From: Erythrobacter sp. UBA1916
GTDB taxonomy: Bacteria > Pseudomonadota > Alphaproteobacteria > Sphingomonadales > Sphingomonadaceae
NCBI GenBank assembly: GCA_002337385.1
Contig: DDFY01000012.1
Location: forward strand, 74,635-138,513
Reading direction: 5' to 3'
DNA length: 63,879 bases
Shown here: piece by piece, positions 25,327 to 33,337 of the stretch
Position numbering within the stretch: the stretch's first letter is position 1
Layout: the number at the start of each line of letters is the position of its first letter
Notes under the pieces: generated by a model
What the model saw: the letters and a program-made list of their open reading frames with translations, nothing else
Databases searched by the model: none
What the model was told of the DNA's origin: nothing
Program-made: the position numbers and the translations under genes

Positions 25327-25962
25327 TCATCGGGTCGGTTCTGCCACGCCCAGTCCAGCGGCTACCTGCCCAAGCTCATCGAGAATGGCGCGGTGGGCCG
25401 CGGGGTCTTCGCTTGAGCGATCAGGAATATCGCCACTTTCCAGCATGGCCGAGAGCGCGGCACGGGCACGGCCCACGCGGCTCTTGATGGTGCCCACGGC
25501 GCAGCCGCAGATCTCGGCTGCTTCCTCGTAGGAGAAGCCGCCAGCACCAACCAACAGCAAGGCCTCGCGCCGTTCGGCGGGCAGAGTCAACAAGGCGCGG
25601 TGCATGTCGCTGAGGTGCAGCGGCTCTTCCTGTCCGGCAGGCTCGGTCAGCGTGCGTTCCGCAACGCCTTCATCATATTCGCCCCTAAACCGATTGCGGC
25701 GCATGTCAGTGAGATAGGCGTTACGCAAGATCACGAAGGTCCAGGCGCGCATTGACGTGCCGGGTTCGAACCGCTCCTGCGCGGCCCAGGCTTTCATCAG
25801 AGCCTCCTGGACGAGATCGTCGGCCATGTCCGGGCGGCCGCATAGGCCACGCGCGAATGCACGCAGATGCGGGATTACTTCGGTAAGTTCGCGTTTGAAA
25901 TCGCTGCGATCAGCGTCGCTGCGCTCGGGTCGAGAAGGCTTCTCCTGTGCCGAGCCGCTCAT
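25327..25962 (-). CDS. ecfG: EcfG-type ECF sigma factor of the general stress response
   Basis: 211 residues. Sigma region 2 (LRAFARGLCGRPDMADDLVQE...AWTFVILRNAYLTDMRRN) and region 4 (LTLPAERREALLLVGAGGFSYEEAAEICGCAVGTIKSRVGRAR) are both clear, with the short linker typical of EcfG. It directs RNA polymerase to GGAAC-N16-CGTT promoters, one of which lies upstream. ATG overlaps the stop of the 45-residue NepR by 4 nt, the classic anti-sigma/sigma arrangement of alphaproteobacteria. The PhyR anti-anti-sigma gene is not in the window. Confidence 0.92.
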   Translation of the reverse strand: MSGSAQEKPSRPERSDADRSDFKRELTEVIPHLRAFARGLCGRPDMADDLVQEALMKAWAAQERFEPGTSMRAWTFVILRNAYLTDMRRNRFRGEYDEGVAERTLTEPAGQEEPLHLSDMHRALLTLPAERREALLLVGAGGFSYEEAAEICGCAVGTIKSRVGRARAALSAMLESGDIPDRSSEDPAAHRAILDELGQVAAGLGVAEPTR

Positions 25963-26096
25963 TTGCGTGCGCCGCTTTCTCCTTGTGCGTCTCCATCGAG
26001 CTGGGCCAGAAGGTCACGGAAGGAGTCGGGCAGGGGTTCGTCCACGACGGAATTATATAGCTGTTTCAGGCCATTGGCCCATTCTGGTTCGTCCAT
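25959..26096 (-). CDS. nepR: NepR anti-sigma factor (small)
   Basis: A 45-residue gene starting at ATG 26096 and ending at TGA 25959-25961. Its core LKQLYNSVVDEPLPDSFRDL is the conserved NepR helix-linker-helix that binds EcfG and, under stress, phosphorylated PhyR. The C-terminal tail is charged. The stop overlaps the ecfG ATG. The small size means that length-based gene calls would miss it. A perfect EcfG promoter lies about 105 nt upstream, giving positive autoregulation of the nepR-ecfG pair. Confidence 0.9.
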   Translation of the reverse strand: MDEPEWANGLKQLYNSVVDEPLPDSFRDLLAQLDGDAQGESGARK

Positions 26097-26200
26097 GGTC
26101 TTGTCCTTGCCGGGCTGGCCATTCGTCATCACTTATCCGCACTTTCCCGTGTCTATGTCTATGCCCGGAGCTGATTGGGCAAATGAATTCGCTTTGTTGG

Positions 26201-26225
26201 AACGAAATGGCCCGCATGTGGTTCC
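26201..26225 (-). promoter_or_regulatory. EcfG-dependent promoter, with a near-copy on the opposite strand
   Basis: On the minus strand GGAAC (26221-26225), 16 nt, then CGTT (26201-26204): an exact match to the alphaproteobacterial EcfG consensus, facing nepR-ecfG. On the plus strand the same DNA reads GGAAC (26199-26203)-N16-GGTT, one base from consensus, facing the kinase gene at 26316. Confidence 0.8.
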
Positions 26226-26315
26226 CCGAATTGATTATGTCGTAAAATGAGCCGGGGAAATTGCCTACAGGGCTGATCTGGCTATGGGCATGCGCAGCCA
26301 TCTCGGTGGCTTTGC

Positions 26316-28076
26316 GTGCATCCCGATCATAAAGGGTTTTGGGTGAATTCTCGTCAGCAACAGCAGGGCAGACGCAAGGATGCGAAGCGGTGGCTGGTAC
26401 GATTTCCGCGTGCTCTTCCGATTGGCATCTTCCTGCTGATAAGCGCCATCGCTGTGCTCAGCGCCTTCGCCATCGAACGCGGCGAGGCGCAGCGGGCATC
26501 AGCGGAACTGAGTGCGCGCACCGATGCGATCGCTTCCGCCCTCGAACGGCGCGCCAATGCATCGAGCGCTTACCTGCGCGCTGGCGCTGCGCTGCTTTCG
26601 ACCCTTGGCGAGATTCCCGAAGGCGAATTCCGTCGCTTCGTATCCGAACTGCGGCTTGATTCAGATTTTCGCGGCAACGACGGTATCGGCTGGGCCATGG
26701 TGGTGCGGCCGGGCGAAGAGGAAGCGTTCGATGCCCTGATGGAGCGCGACTATGGCGTGCCGCATCCCCTCTTTCCGCGCCCCAACGGCAGCCAACCCTT
26801 TGCCGTCCCGGTAACTTACCTTCAGCCCGAGAATGATCGTTCGCGGCGCGCGCTGGGGTTCGACATGTATTCGGAAGCCGTGCGCCGCTCGGCCATGATC
26901 GAAGCGGCCGTCTCGGCCAGCCCCACGGCGAGCGACGTGGTGGTTCTCCAGCAGGAGGCAGGCGCCGACGCACCCGGTTTCCTCATCTACATGCCGGTCT
27001 ATGCTCCGGCGCCGGGTGGACGGGCGCTCAAGGGCTATATCTATAGTCCCTTCAATGCAGACCAGTTTCTTAGCGCCGCGCTCGAGCTGGAAGAGGCGGG
27101 GCAATACGGTGTCGAACTGTTCGATGGTGACCGTGCCGAACCTGGCTCGCTTCTCGCGGGCACGATCGATGAGGAGGCTGCCAATGCTCGGTTCAACCGG
27201 CGCGAGGTAACCATTGCCAACAACACCTGGCTGCTGGTGGTTAGCCGCAGTGGCGATGGCTTGCTGTCTGGCCTGGCCCTGGCGACGCTGATTTTCGGCC
27301 TGCTGGTGGCGAGCCTGCTGGCAGTGGTCGTGCGTCTGCTCACCCAGCAGGCGGAGGAGGATGAGGCCGCTCTCATCTGGTACGGCGAGCAGGCGTCGAT
27401 CCGCAATTCGCTCACGCGCGAGCTGAATCATCGGGTCAAGAACACGCTCGCCAATGTTCTCTCGATCATTTCGCTTACCCGCCGCCGCAGCAGCGATCTC
27501 GATAGCTTTGCGGATTCGCTCACTGGACGGATTCGGGCGCTCTCGGCCACGCACGACCTGCTGACCCAGTCTGACTGGGGCTCGACCCCGGTCCGCGCCG
27601 TGATCGAGGCCGAACTGCTGCCCTATGTTTCCAACGGGGACCATACGCTGGTTTTCGAAGGCGATGCGGTCAATCTCGCCCCCAACGAGGCCTTGTCGCT
27701 TGGTCTTGCCATGCACGAGCTGGCCACCAATGCTGCCAAATATGGCGCGCTGAGCGTGCCGGACGGCAACCTGCGGGTAACCTGGGAGGTTGTTGAAGGG
27801 GCAATTGTGCGGATCGAGTGGCTCGAACGCGGCGGGCCTCCGGTGAAAGAGGAGCGTGGGCGTGGCTTCGGCACCGATCTGATCCAACGCATCGTCGCCC
27901 ACGAGCTGAACCAGCCGGTCGAACTGGTATTCGAGCCGGAAGGCGTGCGCTGTGTGCTGTGCGTGCCAATCCGCCGTCCGCGCGAATTTTCCCTGCGTGC
28001 GGGGGCGCTGAAGAGCAGTGGCAAGCGGGCGCGCAAAGGGCGTCTCGCGGCGCGGGTCGAAGCGCAGGAGCGCTAA
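26316..28076 (+). CDS. CHASE-domain HWE-family sensor histidine kinase
   Basis: 586-residue membrane kinase. Helix 1 is at about 30-50 and helix 2 at about 325-345, enclosing a periplasmic CHASE domain (RRALGFDMYSE, LIYMPVYAP). The cytoplasmic part has the phospho-acceptor box LTRELNHRVKNTLANVLSI (His near 371), the N-box AMHELATNAAKYGALS and the IEWLERGGPPV segment that defines the HWE family. Such kinases phosphorylate PhyR in the general stress response, matching the divergent nepR-ecfG. A GTG at 26343 is an alternative start. The Arg/Lys-rich C-terminal tail is unusual. CHASE ligands cannot be inferred. Confidence 0.88.
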   Translation: MHPDHKGFWVNSRQQQQGRRKDAKRWLVRFPRALPIGIFLLISAIAVLSAFAIERGEAQRASAELSARTDAIASALERRANASSAYLRAGAALLSTLGEIPEGEFRRFVSELRLDSDFRGNDGIGWAMVVRPGEEEAFDALMERDYGVPHPLFPRPNGSQPFAVPVTYLQPENDRSRRALGFDMYSEAVRRSAMIEAAVSASPTASDVVVLQQEAGADAPGFLIYMPVYAPAPGGRALKGYIYSPFNADQFLSAALELEEAGQYGVELFDGDRAEPGSLLAGTIDEEAANARFNRREVTIANNTWLLVVSRSGDGLLSGLALATLIFGLLVASLLAVVVRLLTQQAEEDEAALIWYGEQASIRNSLTRELNHRVKNTLANVLSIISLTRRRSSDLDSFADSLTGRIRALSATHDLLTQSDWGSTPVRAVIEAELLPYVSNGDHTLVFEGDAVNLAPNEALSLGLAMHELATNAAKYGALSVPDGNLRVTWEVVEGAIVRIEWLERGGPPVKEERGRGFGTDLIQRIVAHELNQPVELVFEPEGVRCVLCVPIRRPREFSLRAGALKSSGKRARKGRLAARVEAQER

Positions 28077-28108
28077 CGCACGCTGCTAGCCTGCGATGGC
28101 CATGGACC

Positions 28109-28132
28109 CGCTATATACAAGCGTATATAGCG
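28109..28132. promoter_or_regulatory. ModE-type operator before modA
   Basis: Perfect 10-bp inverted repeat CGCTATATAC-AAGC-GTATATAGCG centred 22 nt upstream of the modA start. It matches the ModE half-site pattern CGNTATATA with 6 nt between the TATATA-ending halves, so modABC should be repressed by molybdate-bound ModE. No modE gene is in the window. Confidence 0.8.
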
Positions 28133-28141
28133 TGACGCTTC

Positions 28142-28927
28142 ATGCGCAGACTTTCACCTTTTTCCTTCCTGTTTCTGGTGCTCGGCAGCTTGCTGCTGGC
28201 GGCCTGTCAGGGTGAGCGCGATGCCAGTGAAGGGCCGGTGCTGCTGGCGGCGGCAAGCATGCAGGAGGCGATGGAGGCCACTGCCGATGGCTGGGCGGCC
28301 GCTGGCCACGCGCGCCCGCTTATTTCCTTTGCTTCGAGCGCCGTTGTCGCGCGTCAGGCGTCCGAGGGGGCGCCGGCCGATCTGGTGGTGACCGCTGACG
28401 AGCAATGGATGGACTGGATGGAGCAGCAACAGTTGCTTCGGCCCGGAACGCGGCGAAACATTGCGGGCAACAGGCTGGTTCTGGTCGCGCCGGGTGTACC
28501 TGGTGAAGCGCCTTCCGGTGGGGAGGGCGATGCGTCTGCCCTGCTGAGTGAATTTTCCGGGCGCCTTGCCATCGCTGAACCGGAAACCGTGCCGGCCGGG
28601 CGCTATGCTGTGGCGGCATTGAAGCAGATGGGCCTTGCCGATCGGCTGGCCGACACGATCGTTCCAGCCGAGAATGTGCGCTCGGCGCTGGCTCTGGTTG
28701 AGCGCGGCGAGGTCGAACTGGGCATTGTCTATGCCACCGATGCACTGGCATCGGACAGGGTGGTGGTGCTGGCATCGCTCGATCCGGAGATGCACCCGCC
28801 AATCCGCTACCCGCTGAGCGTGCTGGCAGGTTCGACCCATCCCGATGCCGAAGCCTTTGCAGACTATGTCGCGTCACCAGCAGGGCAGGCGATTCTTGCC
28901 CGACACGGATTTTCCGCAAGCCGATGA
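28142..28927 (+). CDS. modA: Molybdate ABC transporter substrate-binding protein
   Basis: 261 residues with a lipobox (LLLAACQ, Cys near 21). The mature domain begins LLAAASMQEAMEATADGW and has ISFASSAVVARQASEGAPADLVVTAD, the oxyanion-binding Ser regions of ModA. Tail motifs LSVLAGSTHPDAEAFADYVAS are typical. It is the first gene of modABC, directly behind the ModE box, and overlaps modB by 4 nt. Confidence 0.93.
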   Translation: MRRLSPFSFLFLVLGSLLLAACQGERDASEGPVLLAAASMQEAMEATADGWAAAGHARPLISFASSAVVARQASEGAPADLVVTADEQWMDWMEQQQLLRPGTRRNIAGNRLVLVAPGVPGEAPSGGEGDASALLSEFSGRLAIAEPETVPAGRYAVAALKQMGLADRLADTIVPAENVRSALALVERGEVELGIVYATDALASDRVVVLASLDPEMHPPIRYPLSVLAGSTHPDAEAFADYVASPAGQAILARHGFSASR

Positions 28928-29625
28928 GTGGTTGGTTGTCAGCAGCCGAATGGGCGGTGATCGGCCTGTCACTCAAGGTGAGCCTTGTGGCCGTGCTGGC
29001 CAGTCTGCCGTTTGCCTATGCGCTGGCCTGGCTGATCGCGCGGCGACGGTTCCCGGGGCGGATGCTGCTTGATGCCGCGGTGCACCTGCCGCTGGTGCTG
29101 CCGCCGGTGGTGACGGGATGGCTGCTCCTGCTCGCCTTCGGGCGCAACGGGCCGATTGGCGGCTGGCTCGAACAGACCTTTGGGATCACGCTGGTGTTTA
29201 CCTGGGTGGGAGCAGCACTGGCGGCGGCGGTGATGGCTCTGCCGCTGATGGTGCGCGCCATGCGGCTTTCGATCGAGGCGGTTGACCGCAAGCTCGTCGA
29301 GGCCGCCCGATCGCTTGGAGCTTCGCCGCTGCGCGCCTTTGCCACGATCACACTGCCGCTCAGCCTGCCTGGAATAGCGGCGGGCGCGATGCTTGGGTTT
29401 GCGCGCTCGCTGGGCGAGTTCGGCGCGACCATCACCTTTGCCGCCAATATCGAGGGGAAGACCCGCACCTTGCCGCTGGCAATCTACACCGGGTTGCAGG
29501 TTCCCGGCGGTGAGAGTGCGGTGGCGCGGCTGGCGATCATGGCCATCGTGCTGTCACTGGGGGCGCTGATGGTGTCAGAGTGGCTGGTGCGTCGTTCGGG
29601 CGGGAGCCGCGCCCATGTCCTTTGA
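28924..29625 (+). CDS. modB: Molybdate ABC transporter permease
   Basis: 233 residues with five to six membrane helices. The EAA loop (VEAARSLGASPLRAFATITLPLSLPGI) and LPLVLPPVVTGWLLL are standard for ModB. The coding region overlaps modA by 4 nt and modC by 11 nt, so translation is coupled across the three genes. Confidence 0.94.
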   Translation: MSGWLSAAEWAVIGLSLKVSLVAVLASLPFAYALAWLIARRRFPGRMLLDAAVHLPLVLPPVVTGWLLLLAFGRNGPIGGWLEQTFGITLVFTWVGAALAAAVMALPLMVRAMRLSIEAVDRKLVEAARSLGASPLRAFATITLPLSLPGIAAGAMLGFARSLGEFGATITFAANIEGKTRTLPLAIYTGLQVPGGESAVARLAIMAIVLSLGALMVSEWLVRRSGGSRAHVL

Positions 29626-30238
29626 GGTGCGGCTGACGCTGCGATTGGGCGAGGCGGAGGTGCGCGCCGACTTTGCCTCCGATGCGAGGCTGACCGCGCT
29701 TGTCGGGCCTTCCGGTGCGGGCAAGACCAGCGTGCTCAACGCCATTGCGGGACTGTTGCACCCGCGCGAAGGACGCTTGCTGGCGGCCGGGCGGGTGCTG
29801 TTCGACAGTGAGCGCGGGATCGACTTGTCGCCTGAAGCACGCCGGGCAGGATATGTGTTTCAGGATGGGCGGCTGTTCCCCCACATGAGCGTGCGCAAGA
29901 ACCTTGCCTATGGCGAGCGGCTCGCCCCGCCTGCCGAGCGCTGGATTACATGCGCAGAGGTATCGGACTTGCTCGACATCGGGGACTTGCTCGACCGGCG
30001 GACGACGAACCTGTCGGGCGGCGAGGTGCGCCGCGTCGCGATTGCTCGCGCGCTGCTGGCGGCGCCGCGCTTCCTCCTGCTCGATGAGCCGACCGCTTCG
30101 CTCGACGCGGCCCGCGCGGAAGCGCTGCTCGGCCTGATCGAGCGTATTCGCGATGCGATGGAGGTGCCGATCCTGCTCGTCAGCCACAGCCGCGCCGAAG
30201 TGGAGCGGCTGGCCGGGCAGATCGTAGAAATGGCGTAA
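29615..30238 (+). CDS. modC: Molybdate ABC transporter ATPase, short form without MOP domain
   Basis: Walker A (GPSGAGKTS, about 29-37), signature (LSGGEVRR) and Walker B (FLLLDEPTASLD) with the switch His (VSHSRAEVERL) are intact. The protein ends at about 207 residues, just after the nucleotide-binding domain. Typical ModC is about 350 residues with a C-terminal molbindin domain that mediates molybdate feedback. That regulatory domain is absent, with no sign of a frameshift before the stop. Short ModCs occur in related bacteria. Confidence 0.91.
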   Translation: MSFEVRLTLRLGEAEVRADFASDARLTALVGPSGAGKTSVLNAIAGLLHPREGRLLAAGRVLFDSERGIDLSPEARRAGYVFQDGRLFPHMSVRKNLAYGERLAPPAERWITCAEVSDLLDIGDLLDRRTTNLSGGEVRRVAIARALLAAPRFLLLDEPTASLDAARAEALLGLIERIRDAMEVPILLVSHSRAEVERLAGQIVEMA

Positions 30239-30267
30239 GGCGCTCCACCCGCGAAGGGAGGAGCGCC
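30239..30267. terminator. Stem-loop between convergent modC and the molybdenum hydroxylase
   Basis: GGCGCTCC...GGAGCGCC, an 8-bp perfect stem with a 13-nt loop, immediately after the modC stop and 7 nt before the stop of the minus-strand gene. There is no T-run on either strand. Confidence 0.45.
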
Positions 30268-30273
30268 TCAGGC

Positions 30274-32484
30274 TTAGCCAAACAGGCTGGTGTCGATCGG
30301 CAGGCTGCGCACGCGCTTGCCGGTGAGGGCGAACAGCGCATTGGTCAGCGCCGGGATCACCGGCGGCAGGGCCGGTTCGCCGAGCCCGGTCGGCGAATTG
30401 TCCGACTTGACCCATTCGACGTGAATCTGCGGCGTCATCGGCATGCGCGGCAGCAGGTAATTGTGGAAGTTCGACTGCTTGACCGCGCCGTTCTCCACTT
30501 CGACCGCGAGCTGCAAGGCCTGTCCGATGCCGTCGATGATGGCCCCTTCGACCTGGTTCAATGCGCCAAATGGGTTGATGATCTGGTTGCCGACATCGCC
30601 TGCGCACCAGACATTGTGCACCTGGACCTGCTTGCTGTCGGAGAGCGAGACCTCGACCACCTCGGCGAAGTAGCCCTGATGGCTCCAGTAGTAGCCGAAG
30701 CCGAGTGCACGGCCGTCTGCCACTGGCTGGCCCCAGTTGGCCATATCCATGACCTTTTCCGTTACCGCCCGCAGGCGATTGGGGTTGAAGCCGGGGGTGG
30801 GGCCAGTGAAGCCCATGGTGGTCGGCTCAGGCTCGACGCCTTCGACGATTTCCATGATCAGCGTCGGCAGGTCCTTGCCCGTTTCCTGCGCGACTTCGTC
30901 AAGGAAGCTCTGCGTCACGAAGGCCAGCGCATTGCTGTTGGGAGCGCGCAGGGCTCCCATCGGGATCGCGGTGCGCATCATGTCCTGCTGCAGCAGCAGG
31001 TTGTCCATGAGCTTGGCCGGGAAGGTGTCGGGGGCCATCAGTGCCGGATTGAACGGGCTTTCGCCCAGATCAAAGGTGACGAAGTGGTCCTTGAGGCCGG
31101 TCATCTTGCCGTCCGCATCGATCGAGGCCGTGAAGCGGTGCCAGCCGGCGGGGCGATAGAAGTCGGTCCGGACGTCGTCTTCGCGGCTCCAGATCAGCTG
31201 CACCGGGGTGCCGGGCATCTCCTTCGCGATGGCCGCGACCTGCACCATGTAGTCGTTGTTGAGCCGCCGCCCGAAGCCGCCGCCCATGCGGGTGATGTGG
31301 ACGATCACTTTCTCTGGCGGCAGGCCGAGATAGGTGGCCACCGAAGCGAGGCCGCCCTGCGGGGTCTGCGAGGGCGCCCACATTTCCATCACACCGTCTT
31401 CGCGCATCAGCGCGGTGCAGTTCATCGGCTCCATCGGCACGTGGGCGAGGAACGGATAGGAATAGTCCGCCGTGACGACCTTGGCCGCCGAGGCAAGCGC
31501 CGCTGCCATATCGCCGCGTTCGCCGAAGGTCTGGGCAGACTGGCCGCCGTCCATCAGCTCCTTGGCCTTGGCGGCATAGCCTGCGGTGGAGTGACTGGCC
31601 CACTCGCCGTTGTCCCACTCGGGCTTGAGCGCGCTGCGGGCACGGTTGGCCAGCCACCAGTTCGAGGCGATCACCGCCACGCCGTCGACCAGTTCCTCAG
31701 GATTGCCATTGCCCTTCACCGTGAAGGCATCGATCACCCCCGGCTGGGCCTTGGCGGCATCGATATCGGCACTGACGAGCGTGGCACCGAACACGGGCGA
31801 ACGCTCATAGGCAGCATAGACCATGCCCGGAAGCTGGGTGTCGAGGCCGAAGATCGGTTCGCCGCGCACGATTTTGGGGCTGTCGATCCCACCGATGGCC
31901 CGGCCGATGATGCGGAAATCGTCCTGATCCTTCAGCACCAGGCTTTCAGGATCGGGCACCGGCATCGTCGCGGCAAGGCTGGCCAGTTCGCCATAGGTCG
32001 CCGAACGGCCCGAGGCCTTCTCGACCACCTTGCCCGGCTCGGTGCTGAGCGAAGCGGCGGGGACGCCCCACTGCTGGGCGGCGGCAGCGATCAGCATGGC
32101 GCGCGCGGTGGCGCCGGTCTGGCGCATCGGCATCCAGTTCATCGGGGTCGAGAACGAGCCGCCCGCGAGCTGCGGGCCATATTTGGCCATGTTGGTATCG
32201 GCCATCTCGATCTTCACCAGATCCCAGTCGGCATCGAGTTCCTCGGCCACGATCATCGGCAGCGAGGTCTTGATGCCCTGGCCGATCTCGGGGTTCTTGC
32301 CGATGATGGTGACGGTGTTGTCAGGCGCGATGGTGACGAAGGCCGTCAGCTCGGCCGGAGCCGCCGCGTCTGCGCCCACGGCGCGGGCGACCATCGGCAT
32401 GGTGGCGCTCAGCGCAAAGCCGCCTCCGGCAAGAGCCGAGACCTTGAGCAGGGTACGCCGCGAAAGGGTGGTTGCCTCAGACAT
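30274..32484 (-). CDS. iorB: Molybdopterin-binding large subunit of an isoquinoline 1-oxidoreductase-type hydroxylase
   Basis: 736-residue catalytic subunit of the xanthine oxidase family, IorB branch: it hydroxylates N-heterocycles or oxidises aldehydes using Mo-cofactor. The N-terminus is a Tat signal (SRRTLLKVSALAGGG), placing the enzyme in the periplasm. Moco-binding loops such as GGGFGRRLNNDYMVQ, APNSNALAF and the terminal GLGEPALPPVIPALTNALF (active-site Glu) are present. ATG 32484 lies inside the end of the small-subunit gene (8-nt overlap). There is no FAD subunit, as expected for this branch, and no cytochrome c electron acceptor is encoded nearby. Location beside modABC links it to molybdate supply. 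Substrate unknown. Confidence 0.88.
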   Translation of the reverse strand: MSEATTLSRRTLLKVSALAGGGFALSATMPMVARAVGADAAAPAELTAFVTIAPDNTVTIIGKNPEIGQGIKTSLPMIVAEELDADWDLVKIEMADTNMAKYGPQLAGGSFSTPMNWMPMRQTGATARAMLIAAAAQQWGVPAASLSTEPGKVVEKASGRSATYGELASLAATMPVPDPESLVLKDQDDFRIIGRAIGGIDSPKIVRGEPIFGLDTQLPGMVYAAYERSPVFGATLVSADIDAAKAQPGVIDAFTVKGNGNPEELVDGVAVIASNWWLANRARSALKPEWDNGEWASHSTAGYAAKAKELMDGGQSAQTFGERGDMAAALASAAKVVTADYSYPFLAHVPMEPMNCTALMREDGVMEMWAPSQTPQGGLASVATYLGLPPEKVIVHITRMGGGFGRRLNNDYMVQVAAIAKEMPGTPVQLIWSREDDVRTDFYRPAGWHRFTASIDADGKMTGLKDHFVTFDLGESPFNPALMAPDTFPAKLMDNLLLQQDMMRTAIPMGALRAPNSNALAFVTQSFLDEVAQETGKDLPTLIMEIVEGVEPEPTTMGFTGPTPGFNPNRLRAVTEKVMDMANWGQPVADGRALGFGYYWSHQGYFAEVVEVSLSDSKQVQVHNVWCAGDVGNQIINPFGALNQVEGAIIDGIGQALQLAVEVENGAVKQSNFHNYLLPRMPMTPQIHVEWVKSDNSPTGLGEPALPPVIPALTNALFALTGKRVRSLPIDTSLFG

Positions 32485-32953
32485 TAGCCGTGTCCTCCTC
32501 GTTGCGCGAGACCTGGGCGATGGCGGTCTTGATCCGCTTGTAGCAGGCGCAGCGGCAGATGTTGCCTTGCATGGCGGCGTCGATCTCATCGTCCGACGGG
32601 GTGGCGTTGTTGTTCAGAAGCGCGGTGGCGCTCATCAGCTGGCCTGCCTGGCAATAGCCGCACTGCATCACGTCGTCATCGAGCCACGCCTGTTGCAGCG
32701 CCTGACCGACTTCGGACTGTGCGAGGTGCTCGATGGTGGAGACCTTCTTGTCGCCGATTGCCGACAGCGGCAGCGAGCACGAGCGCACGGCCTGCCCATC
32801 GAGGTGGACGGTGCAGGCACCGCACATGCCGATCCCGCAGCCGAACTTGGTGCCGACCATGCCGAGTTCCTGGCGCAGCGCCCAGAGCAGGGGCATGTCG
32901 CCCGGCGCGTCAATCTCGCGCGTTTCTTCGTTGATGGTGACCGTGAAGGCCAT
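32477..32953 (-). CDS. iorA: [2Fe-2S] small subunit of the molybdenum hydroxylase
   Basis: 158 residues. The N-terminal plant-type ferredoxin domain has CGIGMCGACTVH, and the C-terminal helical domain has CGYCQAGQL and CRCACYKRIKTAI, giving ligands for two [2Fe-2S] clusters. It begins MAFTVTINEE at ATG 32953. It precedes and overlaps the large subunit, so the two are made together; the Tat signal of the large subunit probably exports both. Confidence 0.92.
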   Translation of the reverse strand: MAFTVTINEETREIDAPGDMPLLWALRQELGMVGTKFGCGIGMCGACTVHLDGQAVRSCSLPLSAIGDKKVSTIEHLAQSEVGQALQQAWLDDDVMQCGYCQAGQLMSATALLNNNATPSDDEIDAAMQGNICRCACYKRIKTAIAQVSRNEEDTANV

Positions 32954-33337
32954 GTTGCTAATCTCCCGATGAGGCGTCTGCCCGCGGTGGGGCACAAGGT
33001 TCAATTTGCAACTTACCGGGTTTCCCTCGGCAAGCCAACCGGCAGACTGTAACGAATTGTCCAGATGGGTGCGCTGCCAGCGCGGTTCTTTCGCGTTGCC
33101 AAGTGGTCGAGATATTTCCTGTAATAGAGAGGTTCGCGCGCAGGCCTTTTACGACCTATCTGGGATGCTCTATTTCAGTAGCGCGCAACGAAATTGTAGG
33201 CCCATTGCTATCGCTCTTTTTGCGGCGCAAAGATTCGGGGCGAGGTCAGGGGCATCGGCCACCAACACGGCCGCGCATATCGGTGATTTCGTACCGGCGC
33301 GAAAGCTGGAAGCCCGCAATCCGGAAGCCGGGTCAGT
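32954..33337. other. Intergenic region without a recognisable gene
   Basis: 384 nt between two minus-strand genes. It must hold the promoter of the molybdenum hydroxylase near its left edge. I see no RNA gene, repeat or convincing coding frame; the plus-strand open frames here have poor codon patterns and no known domain. Confidence 0.5.
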
